DNA from: Sphingobacteriaceae bacterium
Lineage (GTDB): Bacteria > Bacteroidota > Bacteroidia > Sphingobacteriales > Sphingobacteriaceae
Length of the DNA: 64,000 nt
Direction of reading: 5' to 3'
Assembly (NCBI GenBank): GCA_029266635.1
Contig: JAQSWM010000002.1
Location: 62,001-126,000 of the forward strand
Numbering within the stretch: the first letter of the stretch is position 1; every line of letters begins with the position of its first letter. The notes below the pieces were generated by a model. That model was given only the letters and a program-made list of their open reading frames with translations, had not been told where the DNA came from and made no database searches. Below are positions 8,998-17,434 of the stretch, piece after piece. The position numbers and the translations under genes are program-made.

Positions 8998-9843
8998 ATG
9001 GCAGCAGATATTGAAAAGTTAGAAGGTATAGCAAAGCAGGTCCGGAGGGATATTGTGAGAATGGTACATAGTTGCCAGTCTGGTCACCCGGGCGGGTCTT
9101 TAGGCTGCACAGATTACTTTGTTGCGCTGTATTTCCACATTCTTAACCACAATCCTGAGTTCAATATGGATGGTAAGGGAGAAGATCTGTTCTTCTTGTC
9201 TAACGGCCATATTTCGCCGGTTTGGTATAGTGTGCTTGCCCGCTCAGGCTACTTTGATGTAAGTGAATTAGCCACATTTCGGAAGTTGGATTCAAGATTG
9301 CAGGGGCACCCAACTACGCACGAGCATTTACCGGGAGTACGTGTTGCCTCGGGATCATTAGGTCAGGGCTTATCTGTTGCTATTGGTGCTGCTCTTTCAA
9401 AAAAACTCGACGGAGATAACAGCCTTGTTTATACGCTTCATGGCGACGGAGAATTGCAGGAAGGGCAAATTTGGGAAGCGGCGATGTTTGCTCCCCACAA
9501 TAAAGTTGATAACCTTATCTCTACCATAGATGTAAACGGCCAGCAGATTGATGGCTCTACTGAAAAGGTGCTTTCGCTCGGCAACCTGAGAGCTAAGTGG
9601 GAGGCATTTGGCTGGGAGGTAATGGAGATGAACGGAAATGAAATGGCTGATGTGATTCGCGGGCTGGAACTTGCAAAATCAAAAGCATTCAAAGGCAAGC
9701 CCATCCTCATACTGATGCAAACAGGCATGGGCTACGGGGTTGATTTTATGATGGGCTCCCACAAATGGCACGGAGTTGCGCCTAACGACGAGCAACTGGC
9801 AGCAGCTTTAGTTCAGCTGGAATCACAACTTGAGGATTACTAA
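8998..9843 (+). CDS. Transketolase, N-terminal (TPP-binding) subunit
   Basis: A 281-residue protein equivalent to the N-terminal half of transketolase. Motifs include HSCQSGHPGGSLGCTD near the start, SNGHISPVWYS, GHPTTHEHLPGVRVASGSLGQGLS and the thiamine diphosphate/metal motif GDGELQEGQIWEA ... VDVNGQQIDG-like segment (here IDVNGQQIDG). It acts with the product of the next gene in the pentose phosphate pathway, moving two-carbon ketol units between sugar phosphates. The split form is common in Bacteroidota and archaea. The partner starts 36 bases downstream. Cytoplasmic. Confidence 0.95.
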   Translation: MAADIEKLEGIAKQVRRDIVRMVHSCQSGHPGGSLGCTDYFVALYFHILNHNPEFNMDGKGEDLFFLSNGHISPVWYSVLARSGYFDVSELATFRKLDSRLQGHPTTHEHLPGVRVASGSLGQGLSVAIGAALSKKLDGDNSLVYTLHGDGELQEGQIWEAAMFAPHNKVDNLISTIDVNGQQIDGSTEKVLSLGNLRAKWEAFGWEVMEMNGNEMADVIRGLELAKSKAFKGKPILILMQTGMGYGVDFMMGSHKWHGVAPNDEQLAAALVQLESQLEDY

Positions 9844-9879
9844 ACCGGATTCAGCTCATCTCTTCCACAAAAAACACAA

Positions 9880-10842
9880 ATGAAAAAATACACCTATACA
9901 GAAAAGAAAGATACCCGTTCTGGCTTTGGCGCCGGCTTGCTTGAGGCAGGAAAGAAGAACCCTAATGTTGTTGCACTTTGCGCAGATTTGATTGGTTCTC
10001 TGAAAATGGATGCATTTATAAAAGAGTTTCCGGAGCGGTTCTTCCAGATCGGCATTGCCGAAGCAAACATGATAGGTATTGCTGCGGGGCTTACTATTGG
10101 TGGGAAAATACCTTTCACAGGTACCTTCGCCAATTTTTCGACAGGCAGGGTTTATGATCAAATTCGCCAATCTGTTGCTTATTCTGATAAAAACGTAAAA
10201 ATCTGTGCATCGCATGCCGGGCTTACCCTCGGCGAAGACGGCGCTACTCACCAAATACTTGAAGATATCGGGCTAATGAAAATGCTGCCTGGTATGACTG
10301 TAATCAACACCTGCGATTTTAATCAAACAAAGGCGGCCACTATGGCTATAGCTGAGCACGAAGGCCCGGTTTACCTACGCTTCGGCCGGCCGGTGATCCC
10401 GGTGTTCACAGACCCCGACCAGAAATTTGAAATTGGCAAAGCCTGGATGGTGAATGAAGGTAAAGACGTGAGTATTTTTGCTACCGGTCACATGGTCTGG
10501 AAAGCTATAGAAGCCGGCGAGAAGCTGGCTGAAATGGGAATAGACGCCGAAATTATCAATATCCATACGATTAAACCTTTAGATGAGGAGGCGGTCTTAA
10601 AGTCCGTTGCGAAAACCGGTTGCGTGGTAACTGCTGAAGAGCATAACCGGTTGGGCGGCCTTGGTGATAGTATAGCGCAATTGCTGGCCAGAACTAATCC
10701 AACGCCTCAGGAGTACGTAGCGGTAAACGATTCTTTCGGCGAAAGCGGAACTCCAGATCAATTGATGAAAAAGTATGGTCTGGACAGCAGCAACATAATT
10801 GAAGCTGTGCAGAAAGTGATGCAACGAAGATCGGCGAAATAA
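9880..10842 (+). CDS. Transketolase, C-terminal (pyrimidine-binding) subunit
   Basis: A 320-residue protein equivalent to the central pyrimidine-binding and C-terminal domains of transketolase. Seen are TRSGFGAGLLEAGKKNPNVV, the segment ERFFQIGIAEANMIGIAAGL whose Glu activates thiamine diphosphate, SHAGLTLGEDGATHQ and GPVYLRFGRPVIPV. The C-terminal domain has VSIFATGHMVWKAIEAG and VTAEEHNRLGGLGDSIAQLL. It forms the active enzyme with the preceding subunit, and the two genes are clearly one operon. Confidence 0.95.
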   Translation: MKKYTYTEKKDTRSGFGAGLLEAGKKNPNVVALCADLIGSLKMDAFIKEFPERFFQIGIAEANMIGIAAGLTIGGKIPFTGTFANFSTGRVYDQIRQSVAYSDKNVKICASHAGLTLGEDGATHQILEDIGLMKMLPGMTVINTCDFNQTKAATMAIAEHEGPVYLRFGRPVIPVFTDPDQKFEIGKAWMVNEGKDVSIFATGHMVWKAIEAGEKLAEMGIDAEIINIHTIKPLDEEAVLKSVAKTGCVVTAEEHNRLGGLGDSIAQLLARTNPTPQEYVAVNDSFGESGTPDQLMKKYGLDSSNIIEAVQKVMQRRSAK

Positions 10843-10886
10843 GCTGCTGACGTATTCTGCCTTTGTAGTTAGATCATCGAAATATT

Positions 10887-11435
10887 ATGCAGGTAGAAGA
10901 TTCTGAGATATTGCTAAAGTTCGCGTCAGAGAAGACGCGAAACGAGGCATTTAATCTCCTTTTAAAAAAATATCAGCAGAAGATCTACTGGCACATCCGT
11001 AGGATGGTTATCGATCACGATGATACCGACGACCTTGTGCAGGAGGTTTTTATTAAAGTCTGGAAAAATCTCGCTAACTTCAGAAATGATAGCCAGCTTT
11101 ATACCTGGCTCTATCGCATTGCGAGCAATGAGTCTATTACTTTCCTGAATCGCAAAAAGCAAAAGAATAATATTTCTCTTGATGATGTATCGCCTGACTT
11201 ATCAGCATCGTTAACCGAGGGAGCTTATTTTAACGGCGACAAGGCACAAATGAAACTTCAGCAAGCCTTGCTGACCTTGCCCGAAAAGCAGCGTCTGGTA
11301 TTTAACATGAAGTATTTTGATGATCTGAAATATGATGAGATTTCGGCGATTCTTGGCACAAGCGTAGGGGCGTTAAAGGCATCGTTCCATCTGGCTGTGA
11401 AAAAGATAGAGCATCATTTGCTATCAAACGATTAA
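10887..11435 (+). CDS. ECF-type RNA polymerase sigma factor
   Basis: A 182-residue sigma-70 family protein with only regions 2 and 4. Region 2 (about 20-88) has YWHIRRMVIDHDDTDDLVQEVFIKVWKNL and the WLYRIASNESITFLNRKK segment. Region 4 (about 125-180) has LPEKQRLVFNMKYFDDLKYDEISAILGTSVGALKAS, a helix-turn-helix. It should direct transcription in response to an envelope signal. The two following genes, 30 and 6 bases downstream, encode a membrane protein and a periplasmic protein that probably regulate it. A TGCCTTTG at 10858-10865, one base off the -7 consensus, could be its promoter. Confidence 0.93.
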   Translation: MQVEDSEILLKFASEKTRNEAFNLLLKKYQQKIYWHIRRMVIDHDDTDDLVQEVFIKVWKNLANFRNDSQLYTWLYRIASNESITFLNRKKQKNNISLDDVSPDLSASLTEGAYFNGDKAQMKLQQALLTLPEKQRLVFNMKYFDDLKYDEISAILGTSVGALKASFHLAVKKIEHHLLSND

Positions 11436-11465
11436 ACCTTTTCCGCAAAGACAACTCTTATTGAT

Positions 11466-12086
11466 ATGGATTTAAATGACAGAAGCGAGTTAGAGGGTTT
11501 AGCACCCACGCTTGCCGCTATGGCGAAAGTAAATCCGTTTGTTGTTCCCGAGGGGTATTTCGAACATCTTTCAAACCAGTTGAACAGCCAGATAAAAATT
11601 GAAGAATTAGCTCATTCAAATGCTTTTGAAACTCCTGCTGGATATTTCGAAAGTTTGTCTGAAAATATCAATAGCGCCATCTTTCTAGAGAGTCTTAAAG
11701 AAGAGAATGCATCTGAAGGGTTCAGTGTTCCAGCCGGTTATTTTGAACATCTCTCACAAAAAATTAATAAACGCACAGAAGTCAGGAAATCAGCTTCGAA
11801 GGTTGTTCGGCTACGGTTCATACAATATGCTGCAGCTGCCTGCATTACAATAGCGATTGGAGCCGGCCTTTATTTGAATAATTTCTATTCGGCGACCAGA
11901 AGTGCTGAAAAAGCTATTTCTGAAATTCCTGATGAGGAAATTATAAATTATCTGCAAATGCATAGCGATGCTGCCGATACGCCGCTGATCCTTGAACATT
12001 TGCATGCAACAGACGCAGACGGGCAATCTGCCGGCGGCGATCTCACTGAAGAAGAGCTTCAGCATTTTTTAGATACGAAATTGTAG
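11466..12086 (+). CDS. Single-pass membrane protein with three YFE repeats, putative anti-sigma factor
   Basis: A 206-residue protein with no N-terminal signal. Three copies of a motif F.VPAGYFE.LS..IN lie at about residues 23-43, 52-72 and 84-104, followed by one transmembrane helix (118-138). After it comes an acidic tail ending in DLTEEELQHFLDTKL. The layout (cytoplasmic N-terminal part, one membrane helix, outer tail) and its place directly after an ECF sigma gene fit an anti-sigma factor. No known anti-sigma fold (zinc-binding ZAS motif) is visible, so this role is inferred from context only. Confidence 0.75.
   Translation: MDLNDRSELEGLAPTLAAMAKVNPFVVPEGYFEHLSNQLNSQIKIEELAHSNAFETPAGYFESLSENINSAIFLESLKEENASEGFSVPAGYFEHLSQKINKRTEVRKSASKVVRLRFIQYAAAACITIAIGAGLYLNNFYSATRSAEKAISEIPDEEIINYLQMHSDAADTPLILEHLHATDADGQSAGGDLTEEELQHFLDTKL
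11532..11777 (+). repeat. Three 21-residue YFE repeats in the putative anti-sigma protein
   Basis: Units start at residues 23, 52 and 84 (spacing 29 and 32). Shared residues are P, G-Y-F-E, L-S and N in the pattern F-x-x-P-x-G-Y-F-E-x-L-S-x-x-[IL]-N. The DNA copies have diverged, so the repetition is maintained at protein level. Confidence 0.8.
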
Positions 12087-12092
12087 AGATTG

Positions 12093-12515
12093 ATGAAGAG
12101 GATTGTATTTATACTGTTAAGCATTTTCATAGCAACATCAGCGTTTGCGCAGGCGCCGCGGTCAAAAGGCCGTGAGCGGTTGGAAGCTGCAAAGGCTGCT
12201 TTTATAAATCAGAAGCTAAACCTTACATCTGATGAGGCTGAGCAATTCTGGCCAGTGTTTAATAATTATCAAAGAGAATCTGAGCTTTTGATCAAGCAAA
12301 GAGCGATAGCAAAGAAGAGCGGCGAGGCTTATGATGTAGAACTTGATTTTAAATCAAAGATGCTTGATCTGCAAAGACGTTATAGCCAACAATTTTATAA
12401 AGTATTGCCCCGCAGTAAAGCTATTCAGGTTTTCAAAGCGGAAAGAGATTTTCGCCAGAATTTGATAAAAGAACTAGGCGAACGGCACAGCAAAGGTATG
12501 GCCGTAAGAGATTAG
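12093..12515 (+). CDS. Periplasmic Spy/CpxP-like small helical protein
   Basis: A 140-residue protein with a signal peptide (about 1-20, ending SAFAQ). The mature part is helical and charged. The segment FINQKLNLTSDEAEQFWPVF resembles the sensor or chaperone helices of Spy/CpxP-type proteins (LTxxQ-like position). The ATG at 12093 is preferred to the TTG just before it. It is the third gene of the sigma-factor operon, 6 bases after the membrane protein gene, and could be a stress-responsive periplasmic sensor or chaperone. The family assignment is tentative. Confidence 0.75.
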   Translation: MKRIVFILLSIFIATSAFAQAPRSKGRERLEAAKAAFINQKLNLTSDEAEQFWPVFNNYQRESELLIKQRAIAKKSGEAYDVELDFKSKMLDLQRRYSQQFYKVLPRSKAIQVFKAERDFRQNLIKELGERHSKGMAVRD

Positions 12516-12544
12516 TTAATGTTTGGGTAAGTTTGATTTGATTA

Positions 12545-12575
12545 AACCTCCGGATGTACGTCCTGAGGTTTTTTC
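12545..12575 (+). terminator. Rho-independent terminator of the sigma operon
   Basis: AACCTC (12545-12550) pairs with GAGGTT (12565-12570), extended by GGA/TCC across a one-base mismatch, and is followed by TTTTCG. It lies 30 bases after the stop of the third gene. Confidence 0.8.
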
Positions 12576-12631
12576 GTTATGTGAGATGCTGTCGTCCGGC
12601 AGAGGATGATTAATTTCGCATTTTGCGAAGT

Positions 12632-13816
12632 ATGCTTTCCAACCGCCAGCTATTCCTTCTGAATAATGCACAGACGTCCTCGACTCCCAGGCTTTTGGAG
12701 ATTGAGCGTGCCGAGGGATTGTATTTGTACGATAGTTCCGGCAAAGCATACCTGGACCTTGTTTCTGGCTTCGCGGTGAGCAATATCGGGCACCGGCACC
12801 CGAAGGTGATTGAAGCCATCCAAAATCAACTCGACAAGTATTTACATGTTACTGTGTATGGCGAATACGTGCAGGCACCGCAGGTAAGGTTTGCAGAAAA
12901 GCTCGTGTCTGTTTTGCCCCCCAGCTTGAACTCTGTTTATTTCGTGAATTCAGGCGCTGAAGCCACAGAAGGCGCTCTTAAGTTAGCAAAGCGATTTACA
13001 GGCAGGAGTGAGATAATCTCGTGCAAAAATGCATATCACGGCAGTACCCATGGCGCTTTGAGCGTGATGGGCAATGAATATTATAAGGAAGCTTATCGGC
13101 CGCTTCTGCCGGACGTTGATTTCGTAGAGTTTAATAGTTTACCTGATCTGCAAAAAATCACAGGCAAGACAGCTTGTGTGATCCTCGAAACCATTCAGGG
13201 AGAGGCTGGCGTGCGTGTGCCTTCAGCCGATTACATGAAAGCTCTTCGAAAAAAGTGTGATGAAACCGGAACTCTCCTGATCCTTGACGAAATCCAAACC
13301 GGCTTTGGCCGTACCGGAAAGCTGGTTGCCTTTGAGCACTACGGGATTGTGCCGGATATCTTATTGCTTGCCAAGGGAATGGGAGGAGGAATGCCGATCG
13401 GTGCCTTTATCGCAAATCGCGATGTTATGGCTGTCCTTGCTGATAATCCCATTCTCGGCCACATCACGACCTTTGGTGGCCATCCGGTTTGCTGTGCGGC
13501 GGGACTGGCTACTTTGGAGGTAATCCTGGGCGAGAATTTAATGAATGGCATTGCTGAAAAAGAAGAATTGTTTCGCAAATTGCTGGTGCACCCGCTAATC
13601 AAAGAGGTGAGAGGGAAAGGTCTTATGCTTTCTATTCAGCTCGATTCATTTCAGCAGGTGGAAACCGCGAGCAAACTATGCACAGACAGAGGTCTGTTGA
13701 TCGACTGGTTTTTGCACTGCGATACAGCTTTAAGAATTGCTCCACCGCTCACGATAGGTGAGGAGGAAATCAGAAGCGCCTGCAATATCATCTTGGAAGT
13801 ACTTAGTAACTTATAA
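12632..13816 (+). CDS. Class III PLP-dependent aminotransferase (acetylornithine/ornithine type)
   Basis: A 394-residue protein from the ATG at 12632. A TTG nine bases earlier is a weaker start. Class III motifs are [72 protein letters not shown] and the PLP lysine in [14 protein letters not shown] (Lys248), then THTFGGHP-like [14 protein letters not shown]. It transfers an amino group from an omega-amino donor such as ornithine, acetylornithine or 4-aminobutyrate to 2-oxoglutarate. The exact substrate cannot be told by eye, and no arginine pathway genes are adjacent. It is followed 2 bases later by the pseudouridine synthase gene. Confidence 0.9.
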   Translation: MLSNRQLFLLNNAQTSSTPRLLEIERAEGLYLYDSSGKAYLDLVSGFAVSNIGHRHPKVIEAIQNQLDKYLHVTVYGEYVQAPQVRFAEKLVSVLPPSLNSVYFVNSGAEATEGALKLAKRFTGRSEIISCKNAYHGSTHGALSVMGNEYYKEAYRPLLPDVDFVEFNSLPDLQKITGKTACVILETIQGEAGVRVPSADYMKALRKKCDETGTLLILDEIQTGFGRTGKLVAFEHYGIVPDILLLAKGMGGGMPIGAFIANRDVMAVLADNPILGHITTFGGHPVCCAAGLATLEVILGENLMNGIAEKEELFRKLLVHPLIKEVRGKGLMLSIQLDSFQQVETASKLCTDRGLLIDWFLHCDTALRIAPPLTIGEEEIRSACNIILEVLSNL

Positions 13817-13818
13817 AC

Positions 13819-14703
13819 GTGTCTATTCGCCTAAATAAATACATAAGTGACTCCGGAATATGCTCCCGCCGCGAAGCCGATCGGCATATTGAGCAGGGAC
13901 GCGTTTTTATAAACGGAAAAAAAGCAGCCATTGGGCAGCAGGTCTCGCCCACAGATCGTGTAATGATCAATGGACATCTGATTGAGCCTGAAGAAACAAA
14001 AGACCTCGTGTTCCTGGCCTTCAACAAGCCCGTGGGAATAACCTCTACTACAGAAGCAGGCGTTAGAAGCAATATTGTTGATTATGTAAACCATAGTGAC
14101 CGGATATTTCCAATCGGGAGGCTCGACAAAGATTCGCAAGGCTTAATATTCCTTACGAACAATGGAGATATGGTGAACAAGATTCTGCGGGCGGGGAATA
14201 AGCATGAAAAGGAATATCTGGTAACTGTTGATAAGCCGATCACGCCTCAGTTCATCGCTGGAATGGCTGGAGGAGTACCTATCCTAGGCGAAATGACAAA
14301 GAAGTGCACTGTAAAACAGGAAAGTACTTTTGTTTTTAAGATCATTTTAATCCAGGGCTTGAACAGGCAAATACGCCGGATGTGCGAGCATTTTGGTTAC
14401 GAAGTTACCAAGCTTGAACGTACGCGGATTATGAACATCAGCCTGAAAGGGCTTCCGTTGGGCGAGTGGCGGCAATTAAACGATGCGGAACTGAATACCA
14501 TTTTCAAACTGATCGAAAATTCAAGTTCCACTGCTCCGGTAAAGGAGATTCCCGCAAAACGCGAAGGCCAGAAAAAAAATTCAAGGGATACATCTGATGC
14601 GAAACATCGAAAGACAACAAAGCCACAGAAGACCGCAAGGAACTCGGGCGGCGCCCGACCAAAGGCGAAGGCACAACAGCGAAATAAAAGACCAAAGCGA
14701 TGA
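13819..14703 (+). CDS. rluF: 23S rRNA pseudouridine synthase, RluF-type
   Basis: A 294-residue protein starting at GTG 13819, 2 bases after the preceding stop. An S4 RNA-binding domain is at about 1-60 ([31 protein letters not shown]). The RsuA/RluB/RluF catalytic domain has [11 protein letters not shown] and [18 protein letters not shown], with the catalytic Asp in GRLD. The DKDSQG form is typical of RluF, which modifies U2604 (E. coli numbering) and sometimes tRNA-Tyr. [15 protein letters not shown] follows. The last 55 residues form a Lys/Arg-rich disordered tail of the sort common in Bacteroidota homologues. Confidence 0.9.
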   Translation: MSIRLNKYISDSGICSRREADRHIEQGRVFINGKKAAIGQQVSPTDRVMINGHLIEPEETKDLVFLAFNKPVGITSTTEAGVRSNIVDYVNHSDRIFPIGRLDKDSQGLIFLTNNGDMVNKILRAGNKHEKEYLVTVDKPITPQFIAGMAGGVPILGEMTKKCTVKQESTFVFKIILIQGLNRQIRRMCEHFGYEVTKLERTRIMNISLKGLPLGEWRQLNDAELNTIFKLIENSSSTAPVKEIPAKREGQKKNSRDTSDAKHRKTTKPQKTARNSGGARPKAKAQQRNKRPKR

Positions 14704-14757
14704 GGGAATCCTTAACGTTAATTGTTTGCATCCTAATTTAACGGCACATTTAAAATT

Positions 14758-15207
14758 ATGAGCTTAAAAGTAAATCTTGGCTATTGCGACGCACCGGCTG
14801 CGTTAAACTTTCTTCTCAACGTATTGGGATTTCAGCCTGTAGTGGTTTATACCGGTGCGCATCAGGGAATTATTGCTCACGCCGAAATCCGCTGGCCGGA
14901 GGGCGGTGCTGTGACTTTGCACAGCATAGAAGAAGATGAGGTTTCGGTTTACGATGCGGTTCAGGCGATGGACAAAAAGGGTGGATATCCCGCGTTTTCA
15001 GTTCACATGGAAACATCCGATCCTGACAAGCTATACCAGCGGGCAGTTGAGGAGGGCGCCGAAATCATAAAGGAACTAGATACTACGTCCAGGGGGCGAG
15101 GCTTTATCGTAGCAGATCCAGAAGGCTTGTACTGGAGCTTCGGAACACCTTTGCCGAAGCTGTTGCGGAATGCTGAGGGCGAGTGGCAACCTGAGGACAA
15201 TGCATAA
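14758..15207 (+). CDS. VOC family (glyoxalase/bleomycin resistance fold) protein
   Basis: A 149-residue protein with the paired beta-alpha-beta-beta-beta units of the VOC fold: KVNLGYCDAPAALNFLLNVLGFQPVVVY, HAEIRWPEGGAVTLHS, FSVHMETSDPDKLYQRAVEEGAEIIKELDTTSRGRGFIVADPEGLYWSFGTP in part. The DPEG segment is typical. It resembles PhnB-like members and might bind a metal and a small substrate, but no specific activity can be assigned. Cytoplasmic and probably monocistronic, ended by a strong bidirectional terminator. Confidence 0.85.
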   Translation: MSLKVNLGYCDAPAALNFLLNVLGFQPVVVYTGAHQGIIAHAEIRWPEGGAVTLHSIEEDEVSVYDAVQAMDKKGGYPAFSVHMETSDPDKLYQRAVEEGAEIIKELDTTSRGRGFIVADPEGLYWSFGTPLPKLLRNAEGEWQPEDNA

Positions 15208-15210
15208 AGA

Positions 15211-15246
15211 AAAAATCCCTTAGCTTTCTGGGCTAAGGGATTTTTT
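15211..15246. terminator. Bidirectional terminator between VOC and peptidase genes
   Basis: AAAAATCCCTTAGC (15211-15224) pairs with GCTAAGGGATTTTT (15232-15245) around a 7-base loop, with A and T tracts on both sides. It serves two convergent genes. Confidence 0.92.
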
Positions 15247-15250
15247 ACTT

Positions 15251-17386
15251 CTATTTCCAATACGAATAGAACTCCTGTGGGATTGGTTTATCTAACAGAT
15301 ACCTGTAGATAAAGCGCACCGTCTCCTGATTATTGTGGCGCACCTTGGTTCCGCTCACGCCATGTCGATTTCCTGGATAAACCATGTATTCGAAATGTTT
15401 ATTCAGGTTCTGAAGCTTGTCAATAAACTGGACGCTGTTCTGCATATGCACATTGTCGTCCATATCGCCGTGGATTACCCGAAGCTCACCCTTCAACTTG
15501 TCGGCGTAGGTAATTGGCGATGTAACTTTATACCCTTCAGCGTTGTCTTGTGGCGTGTCCATGAACCGCTCGGTGTAATGCGTATCATATAGGCTCCAGT
15601 CTGTTGGAGATGAGATCGCGATTCCGCGTGTAAATACATCGGCTCCATAAGTCAGAGCCATCGCAGTCATGTATCCGCCGAAGCTCGTGCCGGTTATTCC
15701 CACCTGCTTTTCGTCTACAAAGCCTTTTGCTTCTAAAGATTTAACCGCATCCATGTAGTCTTCAATCTCATGTTTGCCGAGCTGGCGATAGATGTAATTC
15801 ATCCCGGTTTTCCCAAGATGTCCTGCGCTACGATTGTCTATAGCTACCTGCAAAATCCCTTCTTTTGCCCACCAGGCAGTTGTTCCGGTTGGCGTTTTCC
15901 AGCGATCGTAAACTGTGCCTGCATCCGGTCCGCCGTAAATGGAAATCCACATCGGATATTTCTTTGCCGGATCAAAATTCAATGGGTATGTAACCGTCAT
16001 CGGAAGTCTTAAGCCATCGCGGGTGGTGTAATAGACCAGCTCTGTTTTTGGGAGGTTGTAAGCGTTAAACTGTAGCCCTTTTGAATTGCCAAGCTGGCGG
16101 ATTACTTTGCCGTTTCTATCCAGCAAAGCTGACTGAGTAGGAGTTTGAAGATTGGAATAAGTGTCAACAAAGTAGTTTCCGTCTGGAGAAAGCACAACGT
16201 TGTGATCAAAATTGCCAAAGGTTAAGCGTTTCGGTTCTCCGCCCTTCAGGCTCACGCGATAAAGGTCAAAACGTGTGGAAGCCTCCTTGCGGGCAGTGAA
16301 GAATATTTCGCCGGCTTTTTCGTCTACCAGCAGCAAATCTCCAACCCGCCAGTCGCCGGATGTAAGTTGTTTTTTCAGCTTGCCTGTTAGATCGTAATAA
16401 TAAAAATGTCCCCAGCCGGTTTTGTCACTTTTAAGGATAAAGCCTGAACCATTTTTCAGAAAATACATCCCATCAAACCAGTCAACCCAGGTTTTCTGAG
16501 CTTCTTCGTAAATGGTGCTTTTCTTTCCCGTATCCGGATTAACGGTATAAATGATCAGGTCATTCTGATCCCGGTTCATCCACTGCATCCATAAAGATTT
16601 GCTGTCAGCCATCCAGAACGGAGTGCCGAAGTACTGATCCGCTTTTGCGTCGAAATCGGCCCAAACAATATTGGTATTTCCTGTAGCTACAATGCCCATC
16701 TTAACCTCGGGGTTTTCGTCCCCCGCCTTTGGATAGCGGGTGCGCTCCAGGTAGCCGTGCTGTCCGGTCGAGGCATAGATTGGGAACATCGGCACCTCAG
16801 AATCATCGAAGTGCATGAAAGCTATGTGCTTGCTGTCGGGGCTCCACCAGAAAGCTTTGTAGCGGGTAGGGCGGCCGAGGATTTCCTCGAAATAGACCCA
16901 GGATGCCCAGCCATTGTACACTACATCTGAGCCATCAGTTGTGTAGCGGGTTTCTTTACCAGAGGCGATGTCAACAGAGTACAAGTCGTTGTTGCGGGTG
17001 AAAGCCACTTGCTTGCCGTCGGGCGAGATTGTAGGGTTTTTCTCCTCGGAAGTGTCGCGGGTAAGCTGTTTTTCCTGACCCTCAAGGCTTCTGTAAAATA
17101 CGTCTTTGTTTCTCACGCTTACGGTAGCCTCGTTTACCTGAGCGGGAGGCGAAACTACCGCGTTGCCGGTTTTTACATCTACTGTGTAAGGTGTTCCGTT
17201 GCGATATTCGATATAATGTGTGTTATCAGCCCAGCCGCGGATGTAAGGCACCGGATTAATAATGTCTTTAGCCGGATTGGTGAATATGTCTGAAAAGGTG
17301 AGATCTTTCTTCTGTTGAGCAAAAAGCGGGGAGCTGAATGCTAGCAGTCCAGACAGCACCAAAAGTTTAGAGGATTGTAAAAACAT
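15251..17386 (-). CDS. S9 family prolyl peptidase, dipeptidyl peptidase IV type
   Basis: A 711-residue exported protein with a signal peptide (about 1-24, ending LFAQ). The N-terminal half is the DPP-IV beta-propeller (NPTISPDGKQVAFTRNNDLY, YFEEILGRPTRYKAFWWSPDSKHIAFMHFDDSEVPMF in part), whose double-Glu-like loop binds the substrate amino terminus. The C-terminal hydrolase has GTSFGGY with nucleophile Ser568, a later Asp in IHGDMDDNVHMQ and His in GNRHGV. It removes dipeptides, usually X-Pro, from peptides in the periplasm. It lies 48 bases after the lnt gene and may share its transcript. Confidence 0.93.
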   Translation of the reverse strand: MFLQSSKLLVLSGLLAFSSPLFAQQKKDLTFSDIFTNPAKDIINPVPYIRGWADNTHYIEYRNGTPYTVDVKTGNAVVSPPAQVNEATVSVRNKDVFYRSLEGQEKQLTRDTSEEKNPTISPDGKQVAFTRNNDLYSVDIASGKETRYTTDGSDVVYNGWASWVYFEEILGRPTRYKAFWWSPDSKHIAFMHFDDSEVPMFPIYASTGQHGYLERTRYPKAGDENPEVKMGIVATGNTNIVWADFDAKADQYFGTPFWMADSKSLWMQWMNRDQNDLIIYTVNPDTGKKSTIYEEAQKTWVDWFDGMYFLKNGSGFILKSDKTGWGHFYYYDLTGKLKKQLTSGDWRVGDLLLVDEKAGEIFFTARKEASTRFDLYRVSLKGGEPKRLTFGNFDHNVVLSPDGNYFVDTYSNLQTPTQSALLDRNGKVIRQLGNSKGLQFNAYNLPKTELVYYTTRDGLRLPMTVTYPLNFDPAKKYPMWISIYGGPDAGTVYDRWKTPTGTTAWWAKEGILQVAIDNRSAGHLGKTGMNYIYRQLGKHEIEDYMDAVKSLEAKGFVDEKQVGITGTSFGGYMTAMALTYGADVFTRGIAISSPTDWSLYDTHYTERFMDTPQDNAEGYKVTSPITYADKLKGELRVIHGDMDDNVHMQNSVQFIDKLQNLNKHFEYMVYPGNRHGVSGTKVRHNNQETVRFIYRYLLDKPIPQEFYSYWK

Positions 17387-17434
17387 ACTATTTAAATAAT
17401 GTGCGAAAAGATAAAGCTAAGAATAAATACTATT

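Noticed and set aside
12623-12631. TTG start for the aminotransferase
   Set aside because: The ATG at 12632 is nearer to the expected N-terminus. The added residues carry no conserved pattern.
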